64,000 nucleotides of DNA from an uncultured Clostridia bacterium (GCA_934271265.1 CAKQRE010000003.1:124001-188000); one strand, 5' to 3'; numbered from the stretch's first letter, positions 17,854 to 26,711 are shown. The notes: generated by a model from the sequence alone, not told the origin. A program made the numbers and translations.

Positions 17854-19005
17854 ATGATGAAAGGTTTTAAAAATGTGCGGCTATATGTTCGTGATCAAGG
17901 AATTATTACGGCGGACATCGGCATAGAAAACGGAAAAATCGCCTATATCGGGAAAGAAAATCCCGCGATCGAAGAGATCGAAAAACTGCCGGAAGGCATT
18001 CTTGTTCCCGGGTTTATCGACGAACACATTCACGGCGCGGGCGGCGCGGACGCGATGGACGCTACCCCCGAAGCTCTGCGGATTATCTCTTCAAAACTTG
18101 CCGAAGAAGGCACGACCGCCTTTCTTGCCACCACGATGACGCAGAGCAGAGAAAATATCGGAAAAGCGCTGAAAAACGTTAAAAACGTGATGGAAAAAGG
18201 GAAATATGCCGGCGCGGAAGTGCTCGGCGTTCACCTCGAGGGTCCGTTTATCAGTCTGAAACATGCGGGCGCACAACCGGCGGAATATATTCTTCATCCC
18301 GACGTAAAGGAATTTGATAAGTTCAACGAGCTGTCCGGCGGCAATATCCGTATCGTAACGCTTGCCCCGGAAGAACCGGGCGGAGAAGAGCTGATCTCGC
18401 ATCTGCACGAGATCGGAACGGTTGCCTCGATCGGGCATACGGACGCAAAATTCAAGGACGCGGAACGTGCCGTGAAGGCGGGCGCGACGAGCGTAACGCA
18501 CACTTATAATGCTCAGACGGGTCTTCATCACCGCGAGGCAGGCGTTGTCGGCGCCGCGCTTTTAACGGACGAGCTCAATACGGAAATGATCTGCGATACG
18601 ATCCACGTGTCCGTACCCGCGATCAGACTTTTTACGAAAAACAAACCGCGCGATAAATTCATTCTGATCACGGACGCCATGCGCGCCAAGGGCATGCCGG
18701 ACGGCGTTTCCGAACTCGGCGGACAGAAAGTGTACGTGAAAAACGGCGAAGCGAGACTGGAAGACGGTACCCTTGCCGGCAGCGTTCTGAGAATGAACGT
18801 CGCAGTGAAAAACCTTGTGGAAAAGGTCGGGGTCGCGTTTGGAAACGCGATCGACGCATGCACGTACAACCCCGCGAAAAATCTCGGTAAAGAGAAAGAG
18901 CGCGGCACGCTTGAAGTGGGAAAACGTGCGGATATAACTCTTTTAAACGCTAATTTCGACGTGCTTATGACCATGGTCGGCGGAAAGATCGTTTACCGCG
19001 GATAA
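17854..19005 (+). CDS. nagA: N-acetylglucosamine-6-phosphate deacetylase
   Basis: 383 residues from the ATG at 17854; AAGGTGG overlaps the nagB stop and is well spaced for this ATG or the ATG three bases on. Amidohydrolase fold: DEHIHGAGGADAMD near residue 50, HLEGPFI with the metal-binding Glu, GHTDAKF, a metal His in THTYNAQTGLHHRE, and the catalytic Asp in LITDAMRAKGMPDG. It removes acetate from GlcNAc-6-P to give the NagB substrate. Confidence 0.96.
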   Translation: MMKGFKNVRLYVRDQGIITADIGIENGKIAYIGKENPAIEEIEKLPEGILVPGFIDEHIHGAGGADAMDATPEALRIISSKLAEEGTTAFLATTMTQSRENIGKALKNVKNVMEKGKYAGAEVLGVHLEGPFISLKHAGAQPAEYILHPDVKEFDKFNELSGGNIRIVTLAPEEPGGEELISHLHEIGTVASIGHTDAKFKDAERAVKAGATSVTHTYNAQTGLHHREAGVVGAALLTDELNTEMICDTIHVSVPAIRLFTKNKPRDKFILITDAMRAKGMPDGVSELGGQKVYVKNGEARLEDGTLAGSVLRMNVAVKNLVEKVGVAFGNAIDACTYNPAKNLGKEKERGTLEVGKRADITLLNANFDVLMTMVGGKIVYRG

Positions 19006-19016
19006 ATCGGAATCGG

Positions 19017-19089
19017 TAGGCTTAGCATTCGTCATCACTAACCGATTTTTCGCCGTAAAAATAGTCAGCAACGGCGAATGCCAAGCCTA
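19017..19089. mobile_element. MITE-like element, short copy (73 bp)
   Basis: Starts TAGGCTTAGCATTCGTCATC and ends in the inverted version, again flanked by TA. It also holds TTCGCCGTAAAAATAGT, identical to the right arm of the 245-bp copy at 8124-8368. It looks like an internal deletion derivative and could fold as one long hairpin just after nagA. Confidence 0.8.
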
Positions 19090-19096
19090 TGGAGAT

Positions 19097-19129
19097 CCCT
19101 TGTTTCTTTTTAAGAGACAAGGGGTTTTT
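19097..19129 (+). terminator. nagA operon terminator
   Basis: Stem CCCTTGT (19097-19103) / ACAAGGG (19117-19123) with inner TC/GA pairs, then GTTTTT. Confidence 0.75.
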
Positions 19130-19238
19130 ACGATAGAACAAAAGATTCTTTTTCCGTAATCGGCGGCATCCGGTTTCGCTGCGCCCGGGCGGAATACCAG
19201 CCTTAAGAAAATAAAAAGGGAAAACAGGAGAAAATCGA

Positions 19239-19267
19239 TTTACAAACGGATAGGTTTCGGTTAAAAT
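19239..19267 (+). promoter_or_regulatory. Promoter before the DUF4432 gene
   Basis: TTTACA (19239-19244), 17-bp spacer, TAAAAT (19262-19267). The predicted start (~19274) falls at the first codon of the glycosidase remnant. Confidence 0.6.
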
Positions 19268-19272
19268 ATAAA

Positions 19273-19413
19273 ATGGCAACGCTCACGGGTACCCTTTGGG
19301 AGCATGACCGCATATACGGCAGTCTCGATCACGGCTTTGCCTCTTTCATTGCCGTGCTGCTTGCCGAAAATTACGAACGCTGCCGAAAGGATGCGAAGAA
19401 GAAAGGAGAATAA
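19273..19413 (+). pseudogene. Remnant of a glycoside hydrolase C-terminus (GH78-like)
   Basis: A 46-codon frame, with no RBS, whose middle reads GTLWEHDRIYGSLDHGFASF. This resembles the end of alpha-L-rhamnosidase-type (GH78) catalytic domains, where a TLWE motif is followed shortly by a S-(L/F)-(N/D)-H segment. Nothing upstream continues the domain. It ends four bases before the GTG of the DUF4432 gene, whose RBS lies inside it. Best read as a truncated leftover; a leaderless microprotein is the alternative. Confidence 0.4.
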
Positions 19414-19417
19414 TGAC

Positions 19418-20332
19418 GTGAGAAGAGAGGTAAATCATCTTTCACAGGTATGCGAAGTCGTTCGCGCCGTCTGTACGGACGGGGAACGCGCCGGCTTGAG
19501 AACGATAACCGTTTCCAACGGCGTTCTGAACGTCGAGTTTCTCGAAAACCGCGCTCTCGATATTTCCCGTGTGTTTTACAAGGGGATAAGTATGGGTTTT
19601 ATTTCCAAAAACGGGATTACGGCGAGGAAGGCAGAAGGGTTTCATCGTTCTTTTCCCGGCGGAATGCTTTATACCTGCGGGCTGGATGCGATCGGCGCGA
19701 TCGAGGGGCATGCCCTGCACGGAAATCTGCACAACATTCCCGCAACCGTCGTTTCCGCTCGAGCGGATGAAAGGGGCGCGACGATCGAGGGGGAGATCCG
19801 GGATTCCGCATTGTTCGGGCAGAACCTGTGCTTCACGAGAAAGATCTTCATTCCCGCAGATTCCGGCAGGATCGAAATATCCGACGTTCTGAAAAACGAG
19901 GGCTACCGGGACGAACGCTATTGTTTGCTGTATCATATCAACAGCGGGTATCCTTTTCTTTGCGATCGGACGACGATCGGGTATGACGAAATTTCGATCG
20001 TTCCCCGTACGGAATGGGCAGAAACCGCGCTTTCCGAAGTGAAAAAGTTTCAGTTGCCCGTCGATAACGAAGAGGAGCGTTGTTATTTTATTCGTCTGAA
20101 AACTCCTCGGGTCAAGGTTACGAACTCCGTTCTCGGGAAAAGCCTTACGATCGGATATTCCGCCGATACTCTCCCTTGCCTTGTGGAATGGAAAAGCGGC
20201 GCGAGCGGAGACTATGCGCTCGGGATCGAACCTTGTACCACGTTTCTCGATAAGCCGGACTTTGCTTACCGCACCGTGAAGGCGGGCGAAAGCGTGAACT
20301 TCCGCGTTGTGCTCGAATTTTCGGATACGTGA
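19418..20332 (+). CDS. DUF4432 family aldose-1-epimerase-like protein
   Basis: 304 residues from a GTG at 19418, chosen because AAAGGAG lies 9 bp before it; the longer frame from 19304 has a non-protein-like start. Galactose-mutarotase-like fold: ENRALDISRVFYKG near residue 40, FHRSFPGGMLYTCGLD near residue 78, HGNLHNIPA, YHINSGYPFL and a C-terminal LGIEPCT block, all typical of DUF4432. It probably binds a sugar in the cytoplasm; no exact substrate is known. It follows amino-sugar genes but has its own promoter. Confidence 0.8.
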   Translation: MRREVNHLSQVCEVVRAVCTDGERAGLRTITVSNGVLNVEFLENRALDISRVFYKGISMGFISKNGITARKAEGFHRSFPGGMLYTCGLDAIGAIEGHALHGNLHNIPATVVSARADERGATIEGEIRDSALFGQNLCFTRKIFIPADSGRIEISDVLKNEGYRDERYCLLYHINSGYPFLCDRTTIGYDEISIVPRTEWAETALSEVKKFQLPVDNEEERCYFIRLKTPRVKVTNSVLGKSLTIGYSADTLPCLVEWKSGASGDYALGIEPCTTFLDKPDFAYRTVKAGESVNFRVVLEFSDT

Positions 20333-20357
20333 TCTACCTGCAAGTTTTTTTAAAAAA

Positions 20358-20389
20358 CCAGTCGATAAGTCGATTATCGCCGGATTTTT
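20358..20389 (+). terminator. Possible terminator of the DUF4432 gene
   Basis: CGATAA (20363-20368) / TTATCG (20374-20379) with partly paired flanks, followed by ATTTTTC. Imperfect stem. Confidence 0.45.
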
Positions 20390-20499
20390 CGCTATAATTC
20401 GTAAAAATCGGTTTTCTTAAGAAGCGTTTGATCCGCTTTTCGTTCGGCAGGCATCCGTTGAACGGAAACCGATTTTATCGCCATGGGGGAAGGAAAGAG

Positions 20500-22131
20500 A
20501 TGAGAAAGAAAACGGGAAAATTCAACATGCGAGGCATTCAGATCCTGGCGGTGGGGCTTCTTACCGGTTTTTTTGTCGGGGTGATCGTCTCGTTTTTTAA
20601 TCTTGCGGCGGAATTTGCCGTGGAAAAGGCGACGACGGTTTATGCGCTCGTGCGGGAAAACCCGGCGTGGATCCCTCTGTTTTTTCTCGCGCTGATCGCA
20701 ATTTCCTTTGCGGTCGCGACAATTTCCGAGCTTGTTCCGATGGCGAGAGGAAGCGGGATTCCGCAGACGGAAGGGGCGGCGAGAGGTCTGATCGAACTGA
20801 AATGGTACCGTTCCCTTCCCGCTATGGCGGCGGCATGCTTGCTATCCATGTTTTCCGGGCTTACCGCGGGCGGCGAGGGACCGAGCATGTTTATCGGTTC
20901 GGCTTGCGGGGAAGGAACGAGCAAGCTGCTCGGCTGTACCGATATGGAAAGACGATATCAGCTGACGGGCGGCGCCTGCGCGGGGCTTGCGGTTGCGTTC
21001 AACGCGCCCCTCACGGGGATCGTGTTTGCCTTCGAAGAGGCGCATCGGAGATTCACGCCCGCAATTTTCATCTGTGCGTTCTCGTCCGTTTTGTCGGCGA
21101 TCGTCACAAGGAACGTTCTGTTCGGGGCGATGGGAAAAGAGATCGTGTCGGAGTTCACATCCTTTCGTTTTCTTCCTTTTCCGATCTCTTCTTACGGATA
21201 CGTGGTTCTTGCCGCGTTTTGCTGCGGTGTGTTCGGTTTTGCTTTTTACCGGCTGTGTCTGTTTGCGAAAAAGATATTCGCAAAAATCGTATTCGCGCGG
21301 AAACTCGGTAAAATGGCGATACCGTTTGCCGTCGCCGGGGTCTTCGGACTGCTTTGCTCGTCCGTTATCGGCGGAGGACACGGGTTTATCGAATCGCTCG
21401 GAACGCACGGCGGTACGGCGTCTCCTTCCGTGTCGCCCGTGTTTGCGTTGCCGATGATAATATCGCTGTGTCTGATCCTCGTCATGCGGGTGATCGCCAC
21501 GGCGCTGAACCTCGGCGCGGGCGTGCCGTGCGGGGTATTTATCCCTATGCTTGCGATCGGAGCGGGGCTCGGCGCGCTGCTCGCCCGCCTTTGCGTGATG
21601 ATCGGGCTCGATCCCGTTTATGCCGATCTGCTCGTGATGATCTGTATGGCAACGTTTTTTACTTCCGTCGTAAAGGCGCCGATCACGGCGATCCTCATGA
21701 CCGTGGAACTGACGTGGAATTTTACTCTTCTCGTTCCCGTGATCCTCGGGGTGTCGCTCGGGTATATGATCGGCGAAACGTTCGGTACGAAACCGATCTA
21801 CGAAGTGCTTCTCGAAAGTTTTCTCGAAGAACAGCAGGTAAAATTACAAAAATACACCTACGTGACGAAGATCGAAAAAGGCTCTATCGCCGCGGACGCA
21901 TCCATTCGCGACGTGCTCTGGCCGGGAAACCTGCTCGTTCGTTCCATTCGTCGGGGAGAAGAGAGCGTCGTCGCCGCGTCCGATACCGTGCTCCGCGCGG
22001 GAGACGAACTTACCGTTCAGGCGGAAGTGGTCGATTTCTCGCGATTTAAAGGCTGGGTGGACGAGATCGTGAAACCCCGCAGAAGAACCTACCGCCGGAA
22101 AGGAGAAAGGAAAGACGGGGATCCGGTATGA
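20500..22131 (+). CDS. clcA: ClC-family chloride transporter with C-terminal TrkA-C (RCK_C) domain
   Basis: 543 residues from the ATG at 20500, preceded by GGGGGAAGGAAAGAG; an in-frame ATG at 20428 lacks a RBS. Ten or more hydrophobic segments carry the ClC signatures: GSGIPQTEG, GGEGPSMFIG with the gating Glu, and GAGVPCGVFIPMLAIGAGLG. The gating Glu suggests a Cl-/H+ exchanger rather than a channel. The last ~80 residues form a TrkA-C domain, seen in many Gram-positive ClC proteins. A TATAAT at 20393-20398 with weak -35 may drive it. Confidence 0.92.
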   Translation: MRKKTGKFNMRGIQILAVGLLTGFFVGVIVSFFNLAAEFAVEKATTVYALVRENPAWIPLFFLALIAISFAVATISELVPMARGSGIPQTEGAARGLIELKWYRSLPAMAAACLLSMFSGLTAGGEGPSMFIGSACGEGTSKLLGCTDMERRYQLTGGACAGLAVAFNAPLTGIVFAFEEAHRRFTPAIFICAFSSVLSAIVTRNVLFGAMGKEIVSEFTSFRFLPFPISSYGYVVLAAFCCGVFGFAFYRLCLFAKKIFAKIVFARKLGKMAIPFAVAGVFGLLCSSVIGGGHGFIESLGTHGGTASPSVSPVFALPMIISLCLILVMRVIATALNLGAGVPCGVFIPMLAIGAGLGALLARLCVMIGLDPVYADLLVMICMATFFTSVVKAPITAILMTVELTWNFTLLVPVILGVSLGYMIGETFGTKPIYEVLLESFLEEQQVKLQKYTYVTKIEKGSIAADASIRDVLWPGNLLVRSIRRGEESVVAASDTVLRAGDELTVQAEVVDFSRFKGWVDEIVKPRRRTYRRKGERKDGDPV

Positions 22132-22190
22132 TTTTGTAAAAAAATAAAATTATGAATTTTGTCGTTTTTGTGAAAAATCGGGCAAACCTC

Positions 22191-22219
22191 TTGACTTTCC
22201 GCAAGAAACGGGTTATAAT
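22191..22219 (+). promoter_or_regulatory. Promoter of the small zinc-ribbon gene
   Basis: TTGACT (22191-22196), 17-bp spacer, TATAAT (22214-22219), about 30 bp before the ATG. Confidence 0.8.
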
Positions 22220-22247
22220 TCAATCAATTATTTAGGGAGGAATTATT

Positions 22248-22565
22248 ATGTATTCTCCTAATTGCGGCGAGCAGATCGACGACAAAGCGGTCGTCTGCCC
22301 GAAATGCGGCGTTCCCGTCAACGGGAAAAGAACGGATCCGGAAGACGCTCCGAGCATCGGTTTTGCCATTCTGAGCTTTTTCATTCCGGTCGTTGGATTG
22401 ATTCTTTTTCTTGTCTGGAGAAATTCATGCCCATTGAGGGCGAGATCGGCAGGAAAGGGCGCGTTGATCGGCGCGATCGTAAGTTTTGTTATCGGATTTA
22501 TTTCAATATGTTCGACGATAGGGGCTGCGGGTGCGGGTAGGTCGTTGATCGCTTTTTTGTCGTAA
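22248..22565 (+). CDS. Small zinc-ribbon membrane protein with a lost Cys ligand
   Basis: 105 residues, RBS AGGGAGG. The N-terminus reads MYSPNCG...CPKCG where the family normally starts MYCPNCG, so one of the four zinc ligands is Ser here. Two hydrophobic segments follow (about residues 40-57 and 73-95) around a basic loop. Proteins of this build are frequent in Clostridia with no established function. It is monocistronic, between a strong promoter and a bidirectional terminator. Confidence 0.75.
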   Translation: MYSPNCGEQIDDKAVVCPKCGVPVNGKRTDPEDAPSIGFAILSFFIPVVGLILFLVWRNSCPLRARSAGKGALIGAIVSFVIGFISICSTIGAAGAGRSLIAFLS

Positions 22566-22629
22566 CCGGATAAAAGCCGTCGGAAACGGGTCTGACGAAA
22601 TCGTTTTCGGACGGAAGAAAACCAAAAAA

Positions 22630-22685
22630 GAGTTGCCTTCGGGAAAGTGCGTTTCTCAGGCAACTCTTTTTTTTTCGGAACCGTC
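22630..22685. terminator. Bidirectional terminator
   Basis: Stem GAGTTGCC (22630-22637) / GGCAACTC (22669-22676), nine Ts after it and AAAAAA before it, between convergent genes. Confidence 0.85.
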
Positions 22686-22716
22686 GGCGGGAAATACCGG
22701 TTGAATGGAAAAACGG

Positions 22717-23493
22717 TCATTGATTCGGGGAATAAACGGTTTCCGAACGCATCTGCAAGAAATACTTGTACGGTGTGATTCCGACCGAATCGGCAAATTT
22801 TTTGATAAACTGCGTCGTGGTAGAAAAACCGCAGCGCGAACCGACTTCCGTGACCGAAAGAGAAGTGGAAGAAAGCAGCTGTTTCGCGTGTTCGATCCGC
22901 TTGGCGAGAATGTATTGTTTGGGCGGAAGCCCCGTGACGCTCGAAAACAGGTGGCGGAAACGCTCGTAAGAATAATGGGAAACGGCGGAAAGCTGTTCGG
23001 AAGTGATGTCTGTCAGGTAGTATTCGTCGATATATTCGATCGCCTGCGTGATCAGATCTTTTTTCGCGTTTTTTACGGTGCCGCCGTCAACGCTTCTTGC
23101 AAATTCCGTCAGGATACAGCGGAGAAGCGCGCCGACCACGGAGATATAGTCCTTCTTTTTTTCGCCGAATTCCTCCGAAATCAGCCTTACGTAATTGCCG
23201 ATCTTTCCGTTTTCGTCGGAAAGAACGACGGGAAGAGCCGGGATCTCCTCTCCGAGGGAGAACCCGATGCAGACGATCGTGCAGTCGGAAGTGTGAACGT
23301 CGTTATGGGTTGCGTTCGGAGGGATCAGCGCGCAGCTGTTGTCCGCATAATCGTATTTAACGCCGTTTACGTAGAAATAGCCGAAACCGTTGAAATAGTA
23401 CACAAGTTCGTAACACTTGTGGGAATGATAACGGATCAGATAATTTACGTCATCCTGACGGCTGAAATAGAAATTTATGTTGATTTCGTTCAT
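22717..23493 (-). CDS. AraC-family transcriptional regulator (divergent to importer cluster 1)
   Basis: 258 residues. A cupin-type N-terminal half (RYHSHKCYELVYYFNGFGYF, LIPPNATHNDV) and a C-terminal AraC HTH domain (LTDITSEQLSAVSHYSYERF, then CGFSTTTQFIKKFADSVGIT and PYKYFLQMR). It is divergent from the solute-binding-protein gene at 23743 across 249 bp, so it likely senses the imported sugar and activates that cluster (inference). Its promoter at 23562-23590 is near consensus. Confidence 0.9.
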   Translation of the reverse strand: MNEININFYFSRQDDVNYLIRYHSHKCYELVYYFNGFGYFYVNGVKYDYADNSCALIPPNATHNDVHTSDCTIVCIGFSLGEEIPALPVVLSDENGKIGNYVRLISEEFGEKKKDYISVVGALLRCILTEFARSVDGGTVKNAKKDLITQAIEYIDEYYLTDITSEQLSAVSHYSYERFRHLFSSVTGLPPKQYILAKRIEHAKQLLSSTSLSVTEVGSRCGFSTTTQFIKKFADSVGITPYKYFLQMRSETVYSPNQ

Positions 23494-23561
23494 GATTTCC
23501 CCCGTAAAGCCTTTTCTATTCCGGAATTTTCGAAAAAAACCATTTTATTTTCTTCTTTTTT

Positions 23562-23590
23562 ATCATAATCGATTCCTTCCGGAATGTCAA
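23562..23590 (-). promoter_or_regulatory. Promoter of the second AraC gene
   Basis: Minus strand TTGACA (23590-23585), 17-bp spacer, TATGAT (23567-23562). Confidence 0.8.
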
Positions 23591-23742
23591 TCGTTTTTTC
23601 TATTTCAGCCGAAAAGTGATATTTTTTAGCCGTATCGTTATATCATTCGCGGAGAAAGTATGTTAAAATGTTTTCGTAAATCGGATCCTGCGGGAAACAC
23701 TCCGCAAAGAAGGGATCGGGGGAAAAGAAGGGAGATATTCGC

Positions 23743-25317
23743 GTGAAGATGAAAGCGATCGTTCGGAAAATATTATGCGGCGTGCTTGCCGTCGTCGTGA
23801 TCGTGTTTGCCGCGATCCCTTTCGCGGGTGCGAAGGGATCGTCGCGAAAAATACGTCTTGTGGTGGATTTTCACGGGTACACGCCGTCCACGAGCAGGAT
23901 CGCCACAGCGGAAGACCCCGACGTGTTCAACTCTACTTATTACATAGCGGAAGCGTTCATGGAGGAAAACCCGGACGTGGAGGTCGTGTGGGCGAGGACG
24001 AAACCGGTCGGCGGAATGGACGCGGAAGTAGCGCAGTGGTTCACCACGCAGATCGCCGGCGGAACGGTCCCCGCGATCGCCTTCAGCTGGGGAACCCGTT
24101 ATCAGGACAGAGACTGGTATCTTCCGCTGGACGAATATCTCGTTACGGATTATCCTTACGAGGAAAAATTCGATACCTGGAAAGAGGTGTTCCGCGATTA
24201 TCTCTGGAAAAGCGAAGCGGTGGTGAATGCCCGCGGCGAGGTCGTCGGGATTCCGATCACGCTCTATCCGGGCGCCGCGACGGGGTACTTTTATAATAAA
24301 ACGGCTTTTTCGCGAAGCGGGATCTCTTCTACGCCGAGAACGTGGAACGAACTGATCTCTGCGGCGGAAAAGCTGAAAGAAAACGGATATATCGGCGTTG
24401 CGCCGTGGGGCTTTTTTACGTCGAACACCATATTCGACGCCTGGGTATGGGGTTCCGTGATCGCGCCGTCGTTCGGCGGCTATGTGAAAAACAGATTCGG
24501 CATCGATTACGACGGAGACGGAACGGTCTCTTCCGCGGAGCAGGCAAGGGCAACGCTGAACGGATATTTTTCTACGTCCAACGCCTACGCGAGAGACGCC
24601 TTTTATCTGCTGAAGGCTTACTATACGCAGACGCTCGAAAAGGCATGGTCTTCCATCGAATATTACGGCGATTGGCTCGACGGCAACGTGGGAATCCGCG
24701 AAGAGGGGATCTGGGCGATCCCGTCCGAAGATTCCGTTGCGAAGGATTTCGATTACGGGGTGTTCGTCGCGCCGTACGTCACGAAAGATTCTTCTTATTC
24801 CGTACGGGAGATCACTTCTTCGGGCGGAGGAAAAACGGTTTCGGCAACGTGCGATTATCTTGACGATATCGTCTATTCGGACGGACCTTTCGAACCGACG
24901 CCAGACCTTGTGGTGAACGTGATGAAGTCGGCGGTGGAGGGGAAACCGGAAGTGCTCGACGCCGCGATCCGCTTTCTGAAATACGTTACGAAACCGGAAA
25001 ACGTTTCGATGATCTGCATCGAGAACGCCGGGGTGATCGGCGCGTCGAAGGGAACGGGACATTCCGCCCTTATCGACGCCTTCCTTCGCCAGAAATTTCC
25101 CGTTAAAACGAACGCGTCCTTTCCGTCCGGGTTTACCGACCGCTACGGCGACGTGATGAACCGAAGAATGGAAGAGTGGATCAACGGCAGGATTTCCGAC
25201 GAGGAGTTTTTCCGTCGGGCGGATATCTGCAACGAAGAAGGAGCGAAAGATTTCGTGAGAAAAATGGGGCTTGACGTTTCTTCCTGGGAGCCGGCGGCAA
25301 AGGAGAAGCTCGCATGA
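23743..25317 (+). CDS. Sugar ABC transporter extracellular solute-binding protein (cluster 1)
   Basis: 524 residues from a GTG at 23743 with GAAGGGAGA 7 bp before it. A signal peptide (KILCGVLAVVVIVFAAIPFAGA) lacks a lipobox Cys, so it is secreted or retained by the uncleaved helix rather than lipid-anchored, unusual for a Gram-positive binding protein. The mature part is a family-1 (MalE/UgpB-like) binding protein: EAFMEENPDVEV, WFTTQIAGGTVPAI, a GYFYNKTAF motif near residue 185, and an RFLKYVTKPENV segment near residue 407. The last codon overlaps the next gene (ATGA). Confidence 0.88.
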   Translation: MKMKAIVRKILCGVLAVVVIVFAAIPFAGAKGSSRKIRLVVDFHGYTPSTSRIATAEDPDVFNSTYYIAEAFMEENPDVEVVWARTKPVGGMDAEVAQWFTTQIAGGTVPAIAFSWGTRYQDRDWYLPLDEYLVTDYPYEEKFDTWKEVFRDYLWKSEAVVNARGEVVGIPITLYPGAATGYFYNKTAFSRSGISSTPRTWNELISAAEKLKENGYIGVAPWGFFTSNTIFDAWVWGSVIAPSFGGYVKNRFGIDYDGDGTVSSAEQARATLNGYFSTSNAYARDAFYLLKAYYTQTLEKAWSSIEYYGDWLDGNVGIREEGIWAIPSEDSVAKDFDYGVFVAPYVTKDSSYSVREITSSGGGKTVSATCDYLDDIVYSDGPFEPTPDLVVNVMKSAVEGKPEVLDAAIRFLKYVTKPENVSMICIENAGVIGASKGTGHSALIDAFLRQKFPVKTNASFPSGFTDRYGDVMNRRMEEWINGRISDEEFFRRADICNEEGAKDFVRKMGLDVSSWEPAAKEKLA

Positions 25318-25784
25318 AAAAATGGATCGCGGTTGCGGCGGCGGTCGCACTCTGTTTTGGGTTGTATTTTGCGGATGCGATCCGTGCAAAAGAATATGAA
25401 TACGAGCTCGTTTCTCAGACCAACGAGGTCATCGTGGCGGACGGCGTTTCTCCGACGAAATTTACCGTGCGCCTGACGAGAAAGGGAAAGCCGGTGTCGG
25501 GGCATACGATCTCCGTCGTCGCGACGAACGGAACGCTCAGAAGTTCCCGCATCGTGACCGACGATAACGGGGAGATCGTCGTGACGTGGTACGCCTTTCT
25601 GTATCTGAACGACAAGCTTACCCCGATTGATGACGTTACGTTTTATTTTTCGGACGAAGACAATTCGAAGATCATAACGGTGCCGGCGAAATTTTCGTTT
25701 ACGGTGCCTGCCGAAAAACCGCAGGACGAAACGAAATGGGAGGATTGGGAAAATATCCGGATCGACGGGGAGGATGAAGAATGA
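25314..25784 (+). CDS. Secreted single-domain Ig-like (Big_1/invasin-type) protein
   Basis: 156 residues. An N-terminal hydrophobic segment (~residues 4-20) acts as signal or anchor. Residues ~35-130 match the bacterial Ig-like/invasin pattern: ADGVSPTKFTVRLTRKGKPV, then ISVVATNGTLRSS and TDDNGEIVVTW. An acidic tail ends it. It overlaps the binding-protein gene by 4 bp and the permease gene by 4 bp (ATGA junctions), so it is translated as part of the importer operon. A Big_1 domain inside a sugar importer operon is unexpected; it may tether or dock substrate or the binding protein, but this is only inference. Confidence 0.75.
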   Translation: MKKWIAVAAAVALCFGLYFADAIRAKEYEYELVSQTNEVIVADGVSPTKFTVRLTRKGKPVSGHTISVVATNGTLRSSRIVTDDNGEIVVTWYAFLYLNDKLTPIDDVTFYFSDEDNSKIITVPAKFSFTVPAEKPQDETKWEDWENIRIDGEDEE

Positions 25785-26707
25785 TCGAAGGGAAAATGCC
25801 CCTCTGGCGGAGAATACTGAAACATAAAACGGCATATCTGTTTATTCTGCCGCTGATGATCGGCGTGTTCGGGTTCTGTTATTATCCGGCGATCAGCGGC
25901 ATCGTGACCTCTCTTTACGATTGGGACGGAACGGGTTTGAAGCGGTTTACGGGGCTCGGGAATTACAGGGAACTGTTTGCCGATAAAATCTTTCTCGATT
26001 CGGTGGGAACGATGATCGTTCTCCTTGTGCCGAGGCTTTTTATCGGCGTGTGCATGCCGCTTTTGTTCGCGGAACTGATCTTTAACACGAAAAGCGAAAA
26101 GATGCAGTCCTTTTACCGCGTTGCGGTGCTGTTGCCGATGATCGCCCCGGGCGTGGTCGGAATGCTGATCTGGCAGAATATTTTCGAACCGACAGGCGGT
26201 TTGTTTGCGGAATTGATGCGGGCGTTCGGTATTATCGGAAAAGACGCCGTGATCGACTTTTTAAACGACGAAAACTGGGTGATCCCGTGTATTATCATTC
26301 TCGGATTTCCGTGGGTGAACGGAACGAATATCCTGATTTACATTTCGGGGCTGACCGCCGTTTCCGGCGAGGTTCTGGAAGCGGCGAGGCTGGACGGTTG
26401 CGGAACTTTCCGTAGGATCTTTTCGATCGATATCCCTCTGCTCGTCGGGCAGATCCGATATTTCCTCGTGTTCGGCTTTATCGGATTGATGCAGGATTAC
26501 GGATTGCAGATCGTTCTGACGAACGGCGGACCGGGGTATAAAACGTATGTGCCGGGCTGGTATATGTACCGGATGGCGTTTACGTCGGGCAGATACGGTT
26601 ACGCTTCCGCGATCGGCGCAACGCTGTTCTTTGCGATCTTCGCGATCTCGTTTGCGGCGATGAAACTGATGCGTTACGGACCCTTTGCGGGCGTGAAGGA
26701 GGATTGA
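25781..26707 (+). CDS. Sugar ABC transporter permease, MalF/UgpA type (cluster 1)
   Basis: 308 residues, six predicted membrane helices. The EAA loop that contacts the ATPase is EAARLDGCGTFRRIFSIDIP near residue 205. It starts in a 4-bp overlap with the Ig-like gene and is followed after 4 bp by the second permease. It forms the membrane channel with that partner; no ATPase gene is in the operon. Confidence 0.93.
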   Translation: MIEGKMPLWRRILKHKTAYLFILPLMIGVFGFCYYPAISGIVTSLYDWDGTGLKRFTGLGNYRELFADKIFLDSVGTMIVLLVPRLFIGVCMPLLFAELIFNTKSEKMQSFYRVAVLLPMIAPGVVGMLIWQNIFEPTGGLFAELMRAFGIIGKDAVIDFLNDENWVIPCIIILGFPWVNGTNILIYISGLTAVSGEVLEAARLDGCGTFRRIFSIDIPLLVGQIRYFLVFGFIGLMQDYGLQIVLTNGGPGYKTYVPGWYMYRMAFTSGRYGYASAIGATLFFAIFAISFAAMKLMRYGPFAGVKED

Positions 26708-26711
26708 CGGA

